Counted from the first letter of the stretch, positions 44,137 to 54,890 are shown. The stretch is DNA of 64,000 nucleotides from Hydractinia symbiolongicarpus (GCF_029227915.1 NC_079875.1:30759501-30823500), one strand, 5' to 3'. Notes: generated from the letters alone by a model not told the origin. Numbers and translations are program-made.

Positions 44137-44260
44137 TCTATATAATAATACGGCGCTTCTGTCTGTGAGTTTTGCAAAGTGGATATAATTTCTTTGATAA
44201 AGTCTATAAAGCATCGCTTGTATAATTTATTGATGAGTTGATCAGATCTTCACCATTGGT
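44137..44260 (+). mobile_element. 5' end of another Helitron-like element
   Basis: Directly after the 3' end of Helitron copy 2, the sequence TCTATATAATAATACGGCGC followed by TTCTGTCTGTGAGTTTTGC has the form of a Helitron 5' terminus of a related family. Its own 3' end was not found before the LTR at 44621. The arrangement suggests that copy 2 inserted at the A|TC junction at the start of a pre-existing element. Confidence 0.5.
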
Positions 44261-44620
44261 GGACGACATTCTTTCTGAAACACTGACCACGACAACATCC
44301 TGTAAATTCTGCGTTTATTCATCTTCCAGAGCCCAAAAAGAGCCCAGTCTAACCTTGCCAACGTTTACGTCAATATCAGACTCCCTTAATTATTTTTTCC
44401 AACGTTAGCAACTTTTAGGAGACAACTTACATCAGCAAGCAACTTACATCAGCAAGCAAAAGTTGAGACGCCAATTGCTAAGGTATGCGTCTCTAAATGG
44501 GTCATCGTTTAAAGACAACAGGTTGGTTTCGTGCCTTCCAAATAAACATTACGTCTTGAAAGTACCATCCCATCCCTCTGAGGATGTGTATTTCAATAAC
44601 ACATTTAATTTAGTTGCCAC

Positions 44621-44763
44621 TGTTATGTCGCACAGCTCTATTCGGCATAATACACCAAGAACTTTATTGTATTGACTCTGACATATTTTATTGAGTTAAG
44701 ATTTACGTTATGTTAAGCAAGTACGTCTCTTTTCTTCTCTCTGCCAACCCACGCAACATAACA
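44621..44763 (+). mobile_element. 143-bp LTR of a Ty3/gypsy-type retrotransposon
   Basis: The segment begins TGTTATGTCGCACAGC and ends CGCAACATAACA; the termini TGTTATG and CATAACA are perfect inverted repeats with TG...CA ends. It is followed at once by ATTGGCGACGAGAATT, a primer-binding-site-like sequence of the kind found after LTRs of Mag-type gypsy elements. A second LTR was not found downstream within the window, so only the 5' LTR remains. Confidence 0.7.
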
Positions 44764-44794
44764 ATTGGCGACGAGAATTATGTGAGGGAAGAAG

Positions 44795-45198
44795 ATGGCA
44801 AAGCCTATGCAAAATATACCCTTTGTGGAACCGTTTACAATCGATAAAGCAGCCACAACAAATTTAGACAAGAAAATACAAATGTTATTATCGACAGTGG
44901 CGCTGATATAAATATAATCGATAGAAATACTTTCAATAGAATTCAAAAGACGTGTAAACCTGTCCAATTAAAACGTGCGACAAAGAATATATTTCTGTAT
45001 GGTGTACGAAAACCACTGAAAATGCTTGGTTTCTTTCATCCAACAATAGAAAGTGAATTCACTATTTTTACCGCCCCTGTTTACGTAATCGATAAAGAAT
45101 CAGCTGGTAATCTCATTGGCTACTCAACAGCCAATGATTTAAAGTTGCTTCAAATTAAAAGTAGTGGTGCGATTTTTGGCAGATATGACGCTCCGTAG
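44795..45198 (+). pseudogene. gag start and retropepsin remnant of a gypsy-type element
   Basis: A gag-like start (MAKPMQNIPFVEPFTIDKAA) runs from 44795 for about 27 codons. It is then joined out of frame to an aspartic-protease segment starting 44881: NVIIDSGADINIIDRNTF, ..KNIFLYGVRKPLKMLGFF.. and NLIGYSTANDLKLLQI, ending at TAG 45196-45198. DSGAD holds the catalytic Asp of retropepsin, and GYSTANDLKLL matches the second conserved helix of the fold. The rest of gag and all of reverse transcriptase and integrase are missing, so a large internal deletion joined the two parts. Confidence 0.65.
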
Positions 45199-47040
45199 TA
45201 AATTACCATAATGTCGTAGATATATTTTTTCCTTTGTTTAATAATTTGCTGAGAAAGCAAAATTCATTTAAATGCTTGACGTTAAAGAAAGTCAATAATA
45301 ATGGCTATATCCTAGTGAGGATATGACTTCGTATTTTTAATTTAGCTGTTCTACGTCATCAGATTTTGATTTTGTATCATCCGTTTCACCAGGTTGTATG
45401 TTATAAAGCATTTTTAACCCAAAATTCAAAGCCTTGTGTTGCACTTTTTGTGCAATTAGAATTTTAATGCTATTTCTAAAAAAATAGTTTTGCAATTTCA
45501 TTGAGCTCATTGCACAAATCTTCGCTGCTCACCTTGGTCGAACAATGTAATAGAAGTAAATGTTTATTGTTATTGTGGTTTTTCTAGCGGAAATAAAGTT
45601 CGGTTGTTTTTTTTAATACACATGTTTATAGTCTATAAACCAGTGTAATAAGAAACCCATATCTGAAAGGCCAAATTTTAAGAAATCTTTAAGAAATGAA
45701 AAACTCTAATATTAAGAAACTTCAGACTCAGCTAAATTTTTTTAAACAAAAAAACGTGTGGTTGTGCCCAGTGTTACTAAAAAAGCAATACTCCGTCTCT
45801 TCAGAAATTGTGGAAAACGAATCAAAATTGAAAACAATAGAAGAATAAAAGATACAAAATGCACGCACAATGATAAACTCGACCTGGCTTACATTTTTTT
45901 TATTTATAAAAAGTAATTATTCAGAGATGTTTTAGAATCGCGAATCAACAAATTCCAAAATTTTTACAAGACAAACTTTTGCAATATTGATAAATTTTCA
46001 AATATCTTGCTGAGAGAAAGAGATTACGTATAGAATGAATATCCTACAGAGGATGGTGGACAATTTTTGCGTTTTTACCCTATCAAAAATTTTTTTTGGT
46101 GTTCTTACAGATAAAGTGGTTCATAGTTGTTAATGGTAGTGAAACGGAAAAAGTCATTTCCATAGGATGCATATGTTTAAAGCTGAGCGTAATCTTTGTT
46201 TTTTGATATTTTACGAAGGTAAACGATTCGTTTAAATTACATTGTTGGTGTTAATTGCATTGTTCGGAAACACGAATCCAAACAGGCTGAAAAAGAACAA
46301 GAAGCTCTTGTGATTTTAAAAAGTTCTTTTGTTTCCAGAAATGCAATAAAGTTGTTTGGTGAATTTTTATCTGATTCCCCACCAATTCTTACGTGAACCA
46401 ACTATTGTTGTATGCAGGATTATTTAATAACAGAGATCAAAATTCGCATCGTTCTGGAGTATTCTCAAATATGAGTTTGGAAGAATTTGGGACCCGGTTT
46501 TAGAAGACGATACCTACCACATTAAAATCAAAAAGCACAAAATAGCTTACACATATGGCCATGCAAAAATGTATTTAAAGCAACACGATTTTCGATACCT
46601 GTCAGGTGACGTCAGTTGATAGAGGTAGATTAGACGCCAGTACTGCATTTGAAAAATGAAAGCTCCTCCTGGACCAGAACATCATTAGAAATGAATTTCT
46701 TGCCAAGTAATGTGAAAAATAATCGTATGCCCCACTGACAGTGAAGAAGTATTTGTCCTTGTTAATGCACTTTTATGATTTCCTTAGTAATGAAATCTTC
46801 TTACAGAATTACACAGCCGACAACATTGTCGCGATGAAGGAATTTTGTATTGTTTGTACGGAAAAGTGATACAGTGTGATATATGGATATATGGCTAAAA
46901 TGGCGCTTGCCTATAAACTTCGAAATAAAAGGCTTATTACATTAAAAATAAAAATAAAAGATTTGAGTTACGTTATCATATTGTGGCATTTTTTGTCGGT
47001 TAAAACCATGTACATGTAATCCGGCGGCCAAATAGCATGA
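45199..47040. other. 1.8-kb stretch without a recognised gene
   Basis: AT-rich; short frames only. Around 46240-46620 some reading in different frames looks protein-like (for example VFSNMSLEEFGTRF), which may be a very old pseudogene, but I cannot assign it or give borders. Confidence 0.3.
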
Positions 47041-47175
47041 GATGTGAAGAAGAAATGGAGGTGTTTCTGACTCCGCAACAAGTAAAAACAATACGAATCA
47101 ATACGAATCATCGGGAAATGCTCGCAATGCCCTCAAATTATTCGGTGATTATGGATCCACAAGATGTCCATAGTT
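47041..47175 (+). other. Possible exon remnant
   Basis: A forward frame reads MRCEEEMEVFLTPQQVKTIR, INTNHREMLAMPSNYSVIMD and PQDVHS before a TAG. It contains a 10-bp duplication (AATACGAATC twice). No splice sites were established. It lies upstream of other fragments of an orphan gene (47640-47896, 48133-48330) and may belong to it. Confidence 0.25.
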
Positions 47176-47278
47176 AAACCAGACGTATTATTGCTACATG
47201 CGTGAGTATGTTATTATGCAGATGTGCTGACAGAAGCGCCATATCCACGATTTCATAAAGATTTTCGTGAATATAGTA

Positions 47279-47600
47279 AGAAGTTAAATCATTGGACAAA
47301 GTCCGTACCTTTTTGTATCTTTTAATTGTGGACAAATGCACTCTGTACACATTAGTCGGCAAATTAATGCTTCTTGGCAAAAGCTGCAGTTTAGGGCGAC
47401 GAAAGCTTGCTCGTAACTTGACATGCACGATATTTATAGAGTAAGAAGGTAGATTATTGGACAAAGTTCGTACCTTTTTGTATCTTTCAATTGTGGCCAA
47501 ATGAACTCTGTTCACATTAGGCGGCAAATTAATGCCTCTTGACAAAAAGTTTACAGCGACGAAAATCCTGCTCGTAACTTGACATGCACGATATTTAGAA
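47279..47600. repeat. Two-copy 165-bp tandem repeat
   Basis: ATTGGACAAAGTCCGTACCT at 47291 recurs as ATTGGACAAAGTTCGTACCT at 47456, and the similarity continues through TTTTTGTATCTTTYAATTGT to CTCGTAACTTGACATGCACG and ATATTTA in both copies. Copies differ by about 12-15 percent. No ORF function is implied; the long reverse frame spans both copies. Confidence 0.8.
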
Positions 47601-47639
47601 AAAATTAACTTCAACAACGGTCCTAGCGCATCACTATTG

Positions 47640-47896
47640 GGGTCGAAAGTCGCATATTACGATGTTCGCCGACGAGAGTTAAGCACAACAAGAAGGGCAA
47701 AATGTGCCCTCAATCTATTAAAGCACAAAGCTATCGATACGGTTTCAAGTCCTGTTCGTGAAAAAACTTGTGGTAAACCAATTGACAGCTCAAGACGGAA
47801 ATGATCCGCTGATCAAATTAAAGAAGTTGAACAACTTTTTCACGCGAAAATCGAGAAAGAGTTTGTGTCTTTGAACCTAGTCATGGAGAAAGAAAG
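47640..47896 (+). pseudogene. Decayed exon of an orphan transposon-associated protein
   Basis: A frame reads TTRRAKCALNLLKHKAIDTV, REKTCGKPIDSSRRK, a TGA at 47802-47804, then SADQIKEVEQLFHAKIEKEF and LNLVMEKE, ending at a donor-like GAAAG|gtattt. The pattern (charged spacer, then a helix-rich x-Q-x-K-x-V-x-x-x-F segment) resembles a module that accompanies orphan zinc-finger proteins in cnidarians and fish; recollection only. The nonsense codon suggests a dead copy. Confidence 0.33.
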
Positions 47897-48132
47897 GTAT
47901 TTTAATTTGCTATGTGGCATTTCAACTCGTTAAAATATACGATAAATTTTGATCGTTATGCAAAAAATAACTCTTGATCCTAATCAAACATTGGGAGATT
48001 AACCAAAAGAAAACTTGACAGAAAAAATTAAGAGCTACAATGATGCTGCGGGTGATGATTTGCAAATGGTTGATGAGGCTCCTGATGATAAGATGATAAC
48101 GATGATTTTATTCTCCCTCTTCTAACGCTACT

Positions 48133-48330
48133 ATGAACAACAAAAAGCTGTTTACAAAAGAGAATACGATGGTATTGAAAGGGTGTTGCAAAAACATAAT
48201 TGCTGTTGGTCCAATCAATCGCGTACGTATAAAAGAAACCCTGGAGAAAAGCGAAGATGGCCAAAAACTGTTTTTTTCTTTTTTTAATCGTGTGCAATAT
48301 GAAAGAAGATTGTTAAAATACCGAAAATAA
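48133..48330 (+). CDS. Possible terminal exon, KYRK-ending
   Basis: A 65-codon frame ends NRVRIKETLEKSEDGQKLFF, SFFNRVQYERRLLKYRK, TAA. The C-terminal shape (I/V-K-x-x-L-x-x-S-x-x-G-x-x-L ... E-R-x-x-K-Y-R) recalls the same orphan family as the fragment at 47640-47896. The start is uncertain. A neighbouring frame reads EQQKAVYKREYDGIERVLQK and could be the true upstream part with a frameshift. Confidence 0.28.
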   Translation: MNNKKLFTKENTMVLKGCCKNIIAVGPINRVRIKETLEKSEDGQKLFFSFFNRVQYERRLLKYRK

Positions 48331-49582
48331 TTTCTGTTTCAAATTTTATTCGTATGATTGTAACTGATGTTTTCTTGGCCACCGGATTTGTGTGCTATTA
48401 AATATAAATGTTAACAAAGGCATTGACTTTTAATTTCAGGAACAACTTCGTCAATTTATCAACCTTTTTCCAATTTTCTTAACATTTCTCGAGTTGACTG
48501 TTGACAGTACCTGTAATGTCAGCCTCTTGTTTCCTAGAAAATAAACCTGTGTATAAGATTATGACATGCATGTACGTCTCTTGGTTTTAGTTTGTTTAAG
48601 CTTTACTTCGCATTTTGCGATAATGTAAGAAGAGATTCACGTGTTTTCCATTTTTAAATCTTTTTATTTACACTAAGCCCACACTAAGAATTAAAATAAA
48701 CCAAGCTTTTAAGCGCCCAGCATCTTTTAAGCACTCCAGCAATTATATATAGTCCTCTTTTGTGATTAATCTATTCAAATCCTTAAACTATCAGCTCGCA
48801 TCAAGTGTCACTTTCAAACAAGTGTCAATGTAAAAAATTAAACAATTTGATACGCAGCCATAGCTAATAATGCGAATCATTACTATTCTATTTTCCAGCA
48901 ATTCATAACAAGATAAGAAATAAACTGAAGAAAAGGTACAGCTGCCCACTAAATCAACAATTATTAGGCATGTCACATGATTTACTACCTTTTATTACCG
49001 AACTACCAAAAATCTGAAAGTGTGGAAAACTTTTTTACCTTCCATACACAAAATCGATAGATAAAAAAACCATATATTTTTGGAATGCTGGCCAAAATAA
49101 CCTAAGATTCACTCTTGTCCTCAAGGTTTTTTGGCCAATATATGACCAGAGTATGCGAACGCGTCATACCTTAAAATATGCGTCTAACAATGGCGGAGTT
49201 TTAGCAGGGCAAATTTTGTTTTAGCAACAGAAAACTTAATAACATATTGTATCGTCTCATGATTAAAAAAATACAAGAAGAATTATCAACTGCAATAAGA
49301 GTCTTTCAACTTTAAAAAAAGGTGTATTTTCTTAGTAGCAGGTTACGTAATACTTAGTAATGCTTACCTAGCTTTCCTGAATAAAGATGTTCTTTGTTGA
49401 ACTTGGATAGCTCATTGTTAGATTTCAAATCCAGTTTATGTGAATCCTATGAAAAAACAAGGAAGTGAAGAGAATAGAAGACTAATTTCTGGATATATGC
49501 AGGCAGCTAAAGATATACTAAAAGCTTGCCTAACTAATTCCCAAAACTTAATTTGTATCAGAACTAATTTTTTGCAAAGTTA
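48331..49582. other. Gene-poor stretch
   Basis: No supported genes. A small imperfect inverted pair, TGGCCAAAATAACCT near 49090 and AGGTTTTTTGGCCA near 49124, could form a hairpin. The satellite begins at its right border. Confidence 0.35.
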
Positions 49583-49756
49583 GCAAGTTTCGTATTGATA
49601 CAAGATAATTGTCATTTAGGGTCGACAACCTCGTTTCAGTCTCTATATATTTTAGCCGTACAATTGATAAACGAGGCATTTGAAAGAAATAAGTGCCTCA
49701 TAAATTTGCGATTTTTCGTATTGATACAGGCTAATCGCATTTAGAGTCGACAACCT
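49583..49756 (+). repeat. 123-124-bp satellite, block 1 (about 1.4 units)
   Basis: Starts at AAGTTTCGTATTGATACAAG and follows the satellite consensus through TTGATAAACGAGGCATTT to GTCGACAACCTC. It is cut there by a 1.65-kb transposable element, after which the same satellite resumes at 51407. The two edges are therefore parts of one array. Confidence 0.85.
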
Positions 49757-51406
49757 CCGGGGCGGATTTAGACTTCGACACTCGCCTAAGGAGAAATTTT
49801 GCCAATGAGAAAATCAAGTGTATCTAAATGTAGAAATTGATTTAAAGTAACGCATAATTTTTATTATAAGCGTTTAATAAGATCCCTTTGCACCCAGGAT
49901 CCGAGGTATTATTTTTATCTCCACTCAGAAGTGTTTGCCGAGGCTCGGCTCTCCTTCGATGTGCTTTGCCGAAGTATAATGGTTCTTACGGTAGTCGAAC
50001 TACATTTTGCATTTCGCTGACTTTGTTTCTCTCGATTCCTCTGTTTTCTGCCGTAAAAACAGTCGAATTCGGCGGCCGCCGAAGTGTGAACTTTTGGACT
50101 CTCTTAAACAAAAGTAAAACAAAAGAATTATGACGTCAAGAAAAATCTCGCCGAGGTGTGGACTTTTGGACTCTCTTTAACAAGAAGTCGTCGAAATTTA
50201 CGGTGAAAGAAAGATTGATATTAGAGGAATAATTTACTCTTCATAAGAGCTAAAAGGTATTTTCAATTTGATTCAACATTTTAAAAGTGTGAGCCAGAAA
50301 TGGTTACCGGTAAATAAAAACAGTTTTTTTGCTTTAAGCTAATAGGGCTAAATATTTTTTGATTGAATGTTGTGCTAAATTAGTGTTCATTCTTTCGTTT
50401 TCGTAGGTTGTTGTGTTGTAAGTTTGTTTTTAATTAGCTATTGCTGCTTGAAAATCCAAATTTTAAGTTGTGCTGGCCTTTACCTGTACAAAATCTTGAT
50501 ATAATCTTTCCATTTTTTTATTTTATTGTATTTATCTGTTGTTGTTTATGTTCTTGTTGCTATGATATAATAATACAAATAAAACTTATTTACATATGCA
50601 TTTTTGTGTTGTTTTTTTTTTGCTTATTTTTCTTATAGGCCTCCTTTTTCATGTTATTAAATATTTTAAATAGATTACTCTTTTGTGCTTAATTGTAGGG
50701 GGGTGGGGGGTCGAATAAGCAGGGAGGTGGGTTCTCCGGGGAAAATTTCTTAAAGTGGGAGGGGGGTCATAATATAATGACCTAAGGGGTATTACGAAAT
50801 TTTCTGTAAAATGTTTAGGGAATAAACTGTGCTGACATTTTGTTGATATTTTTTATTTTTAACCTGATGGGGGGGGGGGGGGGGGGAATTCGAAAAAGTG
50901 CAATTTGACACCCCCCCCCCCCCCCCCCCCCTACAATTAAGCACAAAAGAGTAAATGTGAAAAGTTTTTACCGTTTTGCATACTGACTTAAAAGAATAAT
51001 GTACTTAATTAGTTTCTGAGAGTTTATAGACTCAATATTAGCCAAAAGCTATTATATTCACCCATAACTTGCAAAAACGCGCTTGCAAATATTTTTGTGG
51101 ATGTGGAAGAAAGAAGAAATTTTGCTGGCAGGCTAATTTTAACCTTCATTTGAACTTTGTGATTGTTTTTTGTCGAATAACATGTGAGAAATGGACGTGC
51201 AGGTCCTGCCTACTGCATTTTGGAGTGCTGAAATAGGTAAATAAGCTATAGCTTCTGGGGCTGACCCGACTTGGGGGGCGAACAGCGCCCCTCTAGATCC
51301 CCAGCTGATTTAACACGCGCAATTTTTGCTACGCGAAAATTACGCGTGGACTTCGCTTCGCTTTGCAAATCCGCCTAAAGAGAAAAAAATCCTATATCCG
51401 CCCCTG
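49757..51406. mobile_element. hAT-like non-autonomous element inserted in the satellite
   Basis: The left end (C)CGGGGCGGATTTAG and the reverse complement of the right end, CAGGGGCGGATATAGG, form inverted termini of the CAGGGGCGGATxTAG type common in hAT elements. Short copies of the phrase CGCCTAAGGAGAAAT and its inverse lie just inside (49784 and 51372). Satellite sequence abuts both ends. A clean 8-bp target duplication could not be confirmed because the surrounding satellite varies at that point (AACCTCG / AACTTCG). The interior has a simple A/T-rich body, a GC-richer repeated phrase (GCCGAAGTGTGAACTTTTGG at 50078 and again, with one change, near 50150) and a nested MITE, but no transposase. 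Confidence 0.55.
50676..50954. mobile_element. Foldback MITE with G/C homopolymer arms
   Basis: TTACTCTTTTGTGCTTAATT followed by GTAGGGGGG (from 50676) is the exact inverse of CCCCCTACAATTAAGCACAA followed by AAGAGTAA (to 50954), giving an inverted repeat near 29 bp. Inside lies a run of 17-18 G (about 50870-50886) and a run of about 22 C (about 50910-50931), which could pair as an inner hairpin. No ORF. It lies inside the hAT-like element, hence is younger than it. Confidence 0.7.
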
Positions 51407-52660
51407 AACTTCGTCTCATTTTCTCTTTATTTTGGCAGTAGAATTAATAAACGAGGGTGTCAATTATTTACAATTTTTCGTATTGATACAAGATAATTCT
51501 TATTCTGGGTCAAAAAGGTCACAGGTTCTATAAATTTTAGCCGTAGAATTGATAAACGAGGCATTTCGAAGTGACGAGTGGGATATATTTGCGATTTTTC
51601 GCATTGATTCAGGATAATCGCATTTACAGTCGACAACCTCGTCTCAGTCTCTATATATTTTAGCCGTAGAATTGATAAACGAGGCATTTCGAAGTGACGA
51701 GTGGGATATATTTGCGATTTTTCGCATTGATCCAGGATAATCGCATTTACAGTCGACAACCTCGACTCAGTTCTTATATATTTTAGCCGTAGAATTAAAA
51801 AACAAGTCACTTCAAAGTGCTGAGTGTTATATATTTGCGGTTTTTCGTGATGATACAAGATAATTGTCATTTAGGGACGACAACTTCGTCTCAGGTTTAT
51901 ATTTTAGTCCTAAAATTGATAAACGAGGTATTTAAAAGAGACGAGTGTTATACATTTGCCATTTTTCGTATTGATACAAGATAATTGTCATTTAGGGACG
52001 ACAACTTCGTCTGGACTTCAATATATTTTAGCCGTAGAATTGATAAACGAGGCATTTTAAAGAGTTAAGTGTCTCATATATTTGCGATTTCCGTCTTGAT
52101 ACAGGATAATTGTCATTTAAGGTCGACAAACTTATCCCTGGTACTATATGTTTTAACCGTAGAATTGAGAAACCAGTCATTTCAAAGCGACGAGTGTTAT
52201 ATATTTGCGATTTTTCGTATTGTTACAGAATAAATGTCACTTAGAGTCGACGACTTCGTTCAATATATTTTTGCTGTAGATAAACGAGACATGTAAAAGA
52301 GAGGAGTGTGTCATATTTTCGATTTTTCTATTGATACGATATAATTGTCATATAGATTCGACAACCTCGTCTCAGTTTCTATATATTTTAGCCGTAGGAT
52401 TGATAAAAGAGGCATTTCAAAAAGACAAGTGTCTCACATATTAGCGATTTTTCGTATTGATCCAGGATAATTGCATTTAGGGTCGACAACCTCGTCTCAG
52501 GTTCAATATATTTAATCCGTAGAATTGATAAATGAGTCATTTCAAAGTGACGAGTGTCATTTATTTGCGAATTTTCGTATTGGTACTGGGTAATTGTCAT
52601 TTAAGATCGACAACCTCGTCTGAGTTTCTATATAATTTGGCCATAGAATTGATAAACACG
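51407..52660 (+). repeat. 123-124-bp satellite, block 2 (about ten units)
   Basis: GATAAACGAGGCATTT or close variants recur about every 123 bp from 51440 to 52530, with the cores CGTATTGATACARGATAATT and GTCGACAACCTCGTCTCAG. Units are more divergent here than in block 3, with deletions (for example near 52265) and degenerate ends, as expected for the older edge of an array. It ends at GATAAACACGG near 52660, where unique DNA begins. Confidence 0.9.
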
Positions 52661-53629
52661 GTGGTAATGTTCTTTCCATTTTCTCCCATTTGCAGCAATT
52701 GCGTAACATATGTTTCTCCGAAAAACCGGTATTCGATTTTTTCTACAGGTTATTATTTTAAGCGACGAAAAATCATCGGTCCCGTAGCTTCTAAGTAATT
52801 GACCTCACTTTCCGTATTCGTAGTTTAGAAGCGGTTCATTTTCATTTGTGCTGGCCAGCTAAGCTACTGAAAAGCTACTAAACGCAAGAATGGGTTCTGA
52901 ACGAAATAGCAATTTCTGGACTGATTTGGAATTAAAATTAGGTACCTTCGAGCGCCATTGGTTTCATGGTGTAGCAAGTGATGTTAAGAAAGGCTATTGT
53001 ATGAATAGTTCTATGTGGTGTTGAAAAACTGATAGGCAATCAATTGTAGGTCCCATGATAGTTACTTACGAGAAATAGGTGCACGTATGTTAGTTCCTCC
53101 AGTTACATTGTTTGTACCTTGACAGATCATGCGTTACTTAGTCTGTCTTTGCAAAAATTATGGGGCAGAAGTAGAGTGTGTTCTGCCAAAAAGTAAAAAT
53201 AAAAAAGGCCAAAAAATAGTAATCTTTTTATAAAATGTAACTAGTGCCTTAAAGATATTTAATCCTGTACGTTTTCATGGGACTAACTATCTTGTATTGA
53301 ATATGCACATAGCCTTTCGAAAGTATTGTTTTATATTCAACGGACACTGCTGATGGCTTTGTTGTTGACACCCATGTGCAGTCATTAATGCTTCATTGTG
53401 CTCAAACAGTAACAGCGGCAGAAGTATAGTTAGTATAGCTAAATTGTTCGTAGCTTCACATTTCAAGGAACAATAAATATTGTATATTGTTTGCATAGCG
53501 TAGGTTGTAAACTATTTCGTTTGGGTTTATGTGAGATCGACTATTTTAGCTTTATCCAATTGGTTGTCTACTTATCCATTTTGGAAAAACAACAGTCTGA
53601 AAACAATCCTTGTTTGAATTATAAGCTAT
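52661..53629 (+). other. Unique island between satellite blocks, with one possible first exon
   Basis: Mostly non-coding. A candidate first exon lies at 52890-52941: ATG in the context AAGAATGG, reading MGSERNSNFWTDLELKL and ending TTAG|gtacct in phase 1. No continuation was found. The rest shows nothing recognisable. Confidence 0.25.
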
Positions 53630-53985
53630 TTTTTAATCATCATCATCATCATTCTCGGCTTAACGTCCGTTTTTCATGTTAGCATGGGTTGGACAGGGTA
53701 TATTAATGACCCTCTTCCAATCTGATCTAGACATTTAAACATTTAAATGTGTTACATTTCAACTCAACTTCCTCTGTGTCAAGTCTGTCCTTATAACTTC
53801 CTGCCAAGTCTTTCTCGGTCTACCTCTGGGCTTTGCCCCAGGAACTATCAAGTCTATAACACTTATAAAGTTAAAATATAAATGGCATTTTATATGTAAT
53901 AATAAGTATTTTCCCTGTCCAGGATTCGAACCCAGGTCTCTCATTTGTACGAGTGTCATTCCATTAGACCAACAGGGCCTTAATA
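53630..53985 (-). mobile_element. tRNA-headed SINE with a LINE-derived 3' end
   Basis: On the reverse strand the head is CCCTGTTGGTCTAATGGAAT, followed by an A-box match (TGGTCTAATGG) and a perfect B-box (GGTTCGAATCC). The 7-bp acceptor stem CCCTGTT/GACAGGG is intact, but the anticodon arm mispairs. The body encodes, in one frame, GAKPRGRPRKTWQEVIRTDL, a motif at the C-terminus of several non-LTR retrotransposons. This suggests the SINE shares its 3' end with a LINE partner. The element ends in a (GAT)n tail (forward catcatcatcatcat at 53639-53653), preceded by the phrase CCATGCTAACATG-like AGCATGGGTTGGAC. Confidence 0.6.
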
Positions 53986-54772
53986 CGAAAACAATTTTCT
54001 AGTTGTACAGGTTAGTCCAATAAAAGACATATTTCAATAAATATTTTGCAATATCAGGTTTTTGGTGCAACAATGTGTATTTGAAAGTAAAAAGCAACAA
54101 CAGGTTGACTGCGCGTAAAAGTAAAAAATACTATATACTGTATTGTCTTTGTTGCTGTTAAATGCTCTTCCTCTATGTATCAATTGAAATGTCATTGGAA
54201 ATTCTGGAACAAAAAATCAAAGCTGATTGTAATTTTAGCTTATTTTCCTGTATGTTTTAGGATTTTATATAAAAAATAGGAAAAAAAGAAAGCTAATAGA
54301 ACAAATTATATGTACCTTTTGATTGATAACTACCCTCTGAAATATGCAAGAAGGCTTGTACAAATATATTCAATATATATTATATACTAACTGTAACATA
54401 TAAACCATTAATTGGGCTATGTGAACACAACACAACCCAAGGGTTCCTTCTGGTATATACTATTTCACATAATTCACTTAATTTCCCTATGTGAACAGTA
54501 CATTATCTATTGTATTACGAGAGTGTAGTTTAATTCAAAACAGCAGGATCACTTTACAGGTCTTTGCAGATGCAGGTTCATACCCTGTCACTCTCAATAC
54601 ATAAATCATAGCTACAAAATCTGACTTTGACGAGCTGACCCCAGTCACCTAGATTATAAAAATGGTTCTAGAAAGTGAGTTGTGAAGTAATTCCTAGTTG
54701 AGGGAAACTATTATTCCATTACCTACACTAGTTTATCCAATGATTGTACTTGATATATTTGTTTTTTAGGTT
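53986..54772. other. Gene-poor stretch
   Basis: No supported genes. It begins with about 50 bp (taatacgaaaacaattttct, then tacaggttagtccaataa) that recurs after the second tRNA-like copy at 54840. Confidence 0.35.
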
Positions 54773-54890
54773 TAGCCCTGTCCATGATTCAAACCTAGAT
54801 CTCTCATTTTTCATGAGTGACATAGCCATTAGACCAACAGGGCATCAATACGAAAACAGTTTTTAATTTGTGCAGGTTAGTCCAATAACA
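54773..54890 (-). repeat. Second, degraded tRNA-like copy with shared flank
   Basis: TTAGCCCTGTCCATGATTCA followed by AACCTAGATCTCTC is a mutated version of the tRNA-like head at 53919-53985, in the same orientation. The next 45 bp (atcaatacgaaaacagtttt, then tgcaggttagtccaataaca) also match the flank of the first copy. The B-box has decayed (GATTCAAACC). Either a 120-bp segment was duplicated or the SINE family includes this 5' extension. Confidence 0.6.

Noticed and set aside
47174-47617. A 147-codon reverse frame
   Set aside because: It spans both copies of a 165-bp duplication, starts and ends without signals, and has no recognisable motif.
53919-53985. A genuine tRNA gene on the reverse strand
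   Set aside because: A- and B-boxes and the acceptor stem are good, but the anticodon arm mispairs and the sequence continues into a SINE body with a GAT tail.
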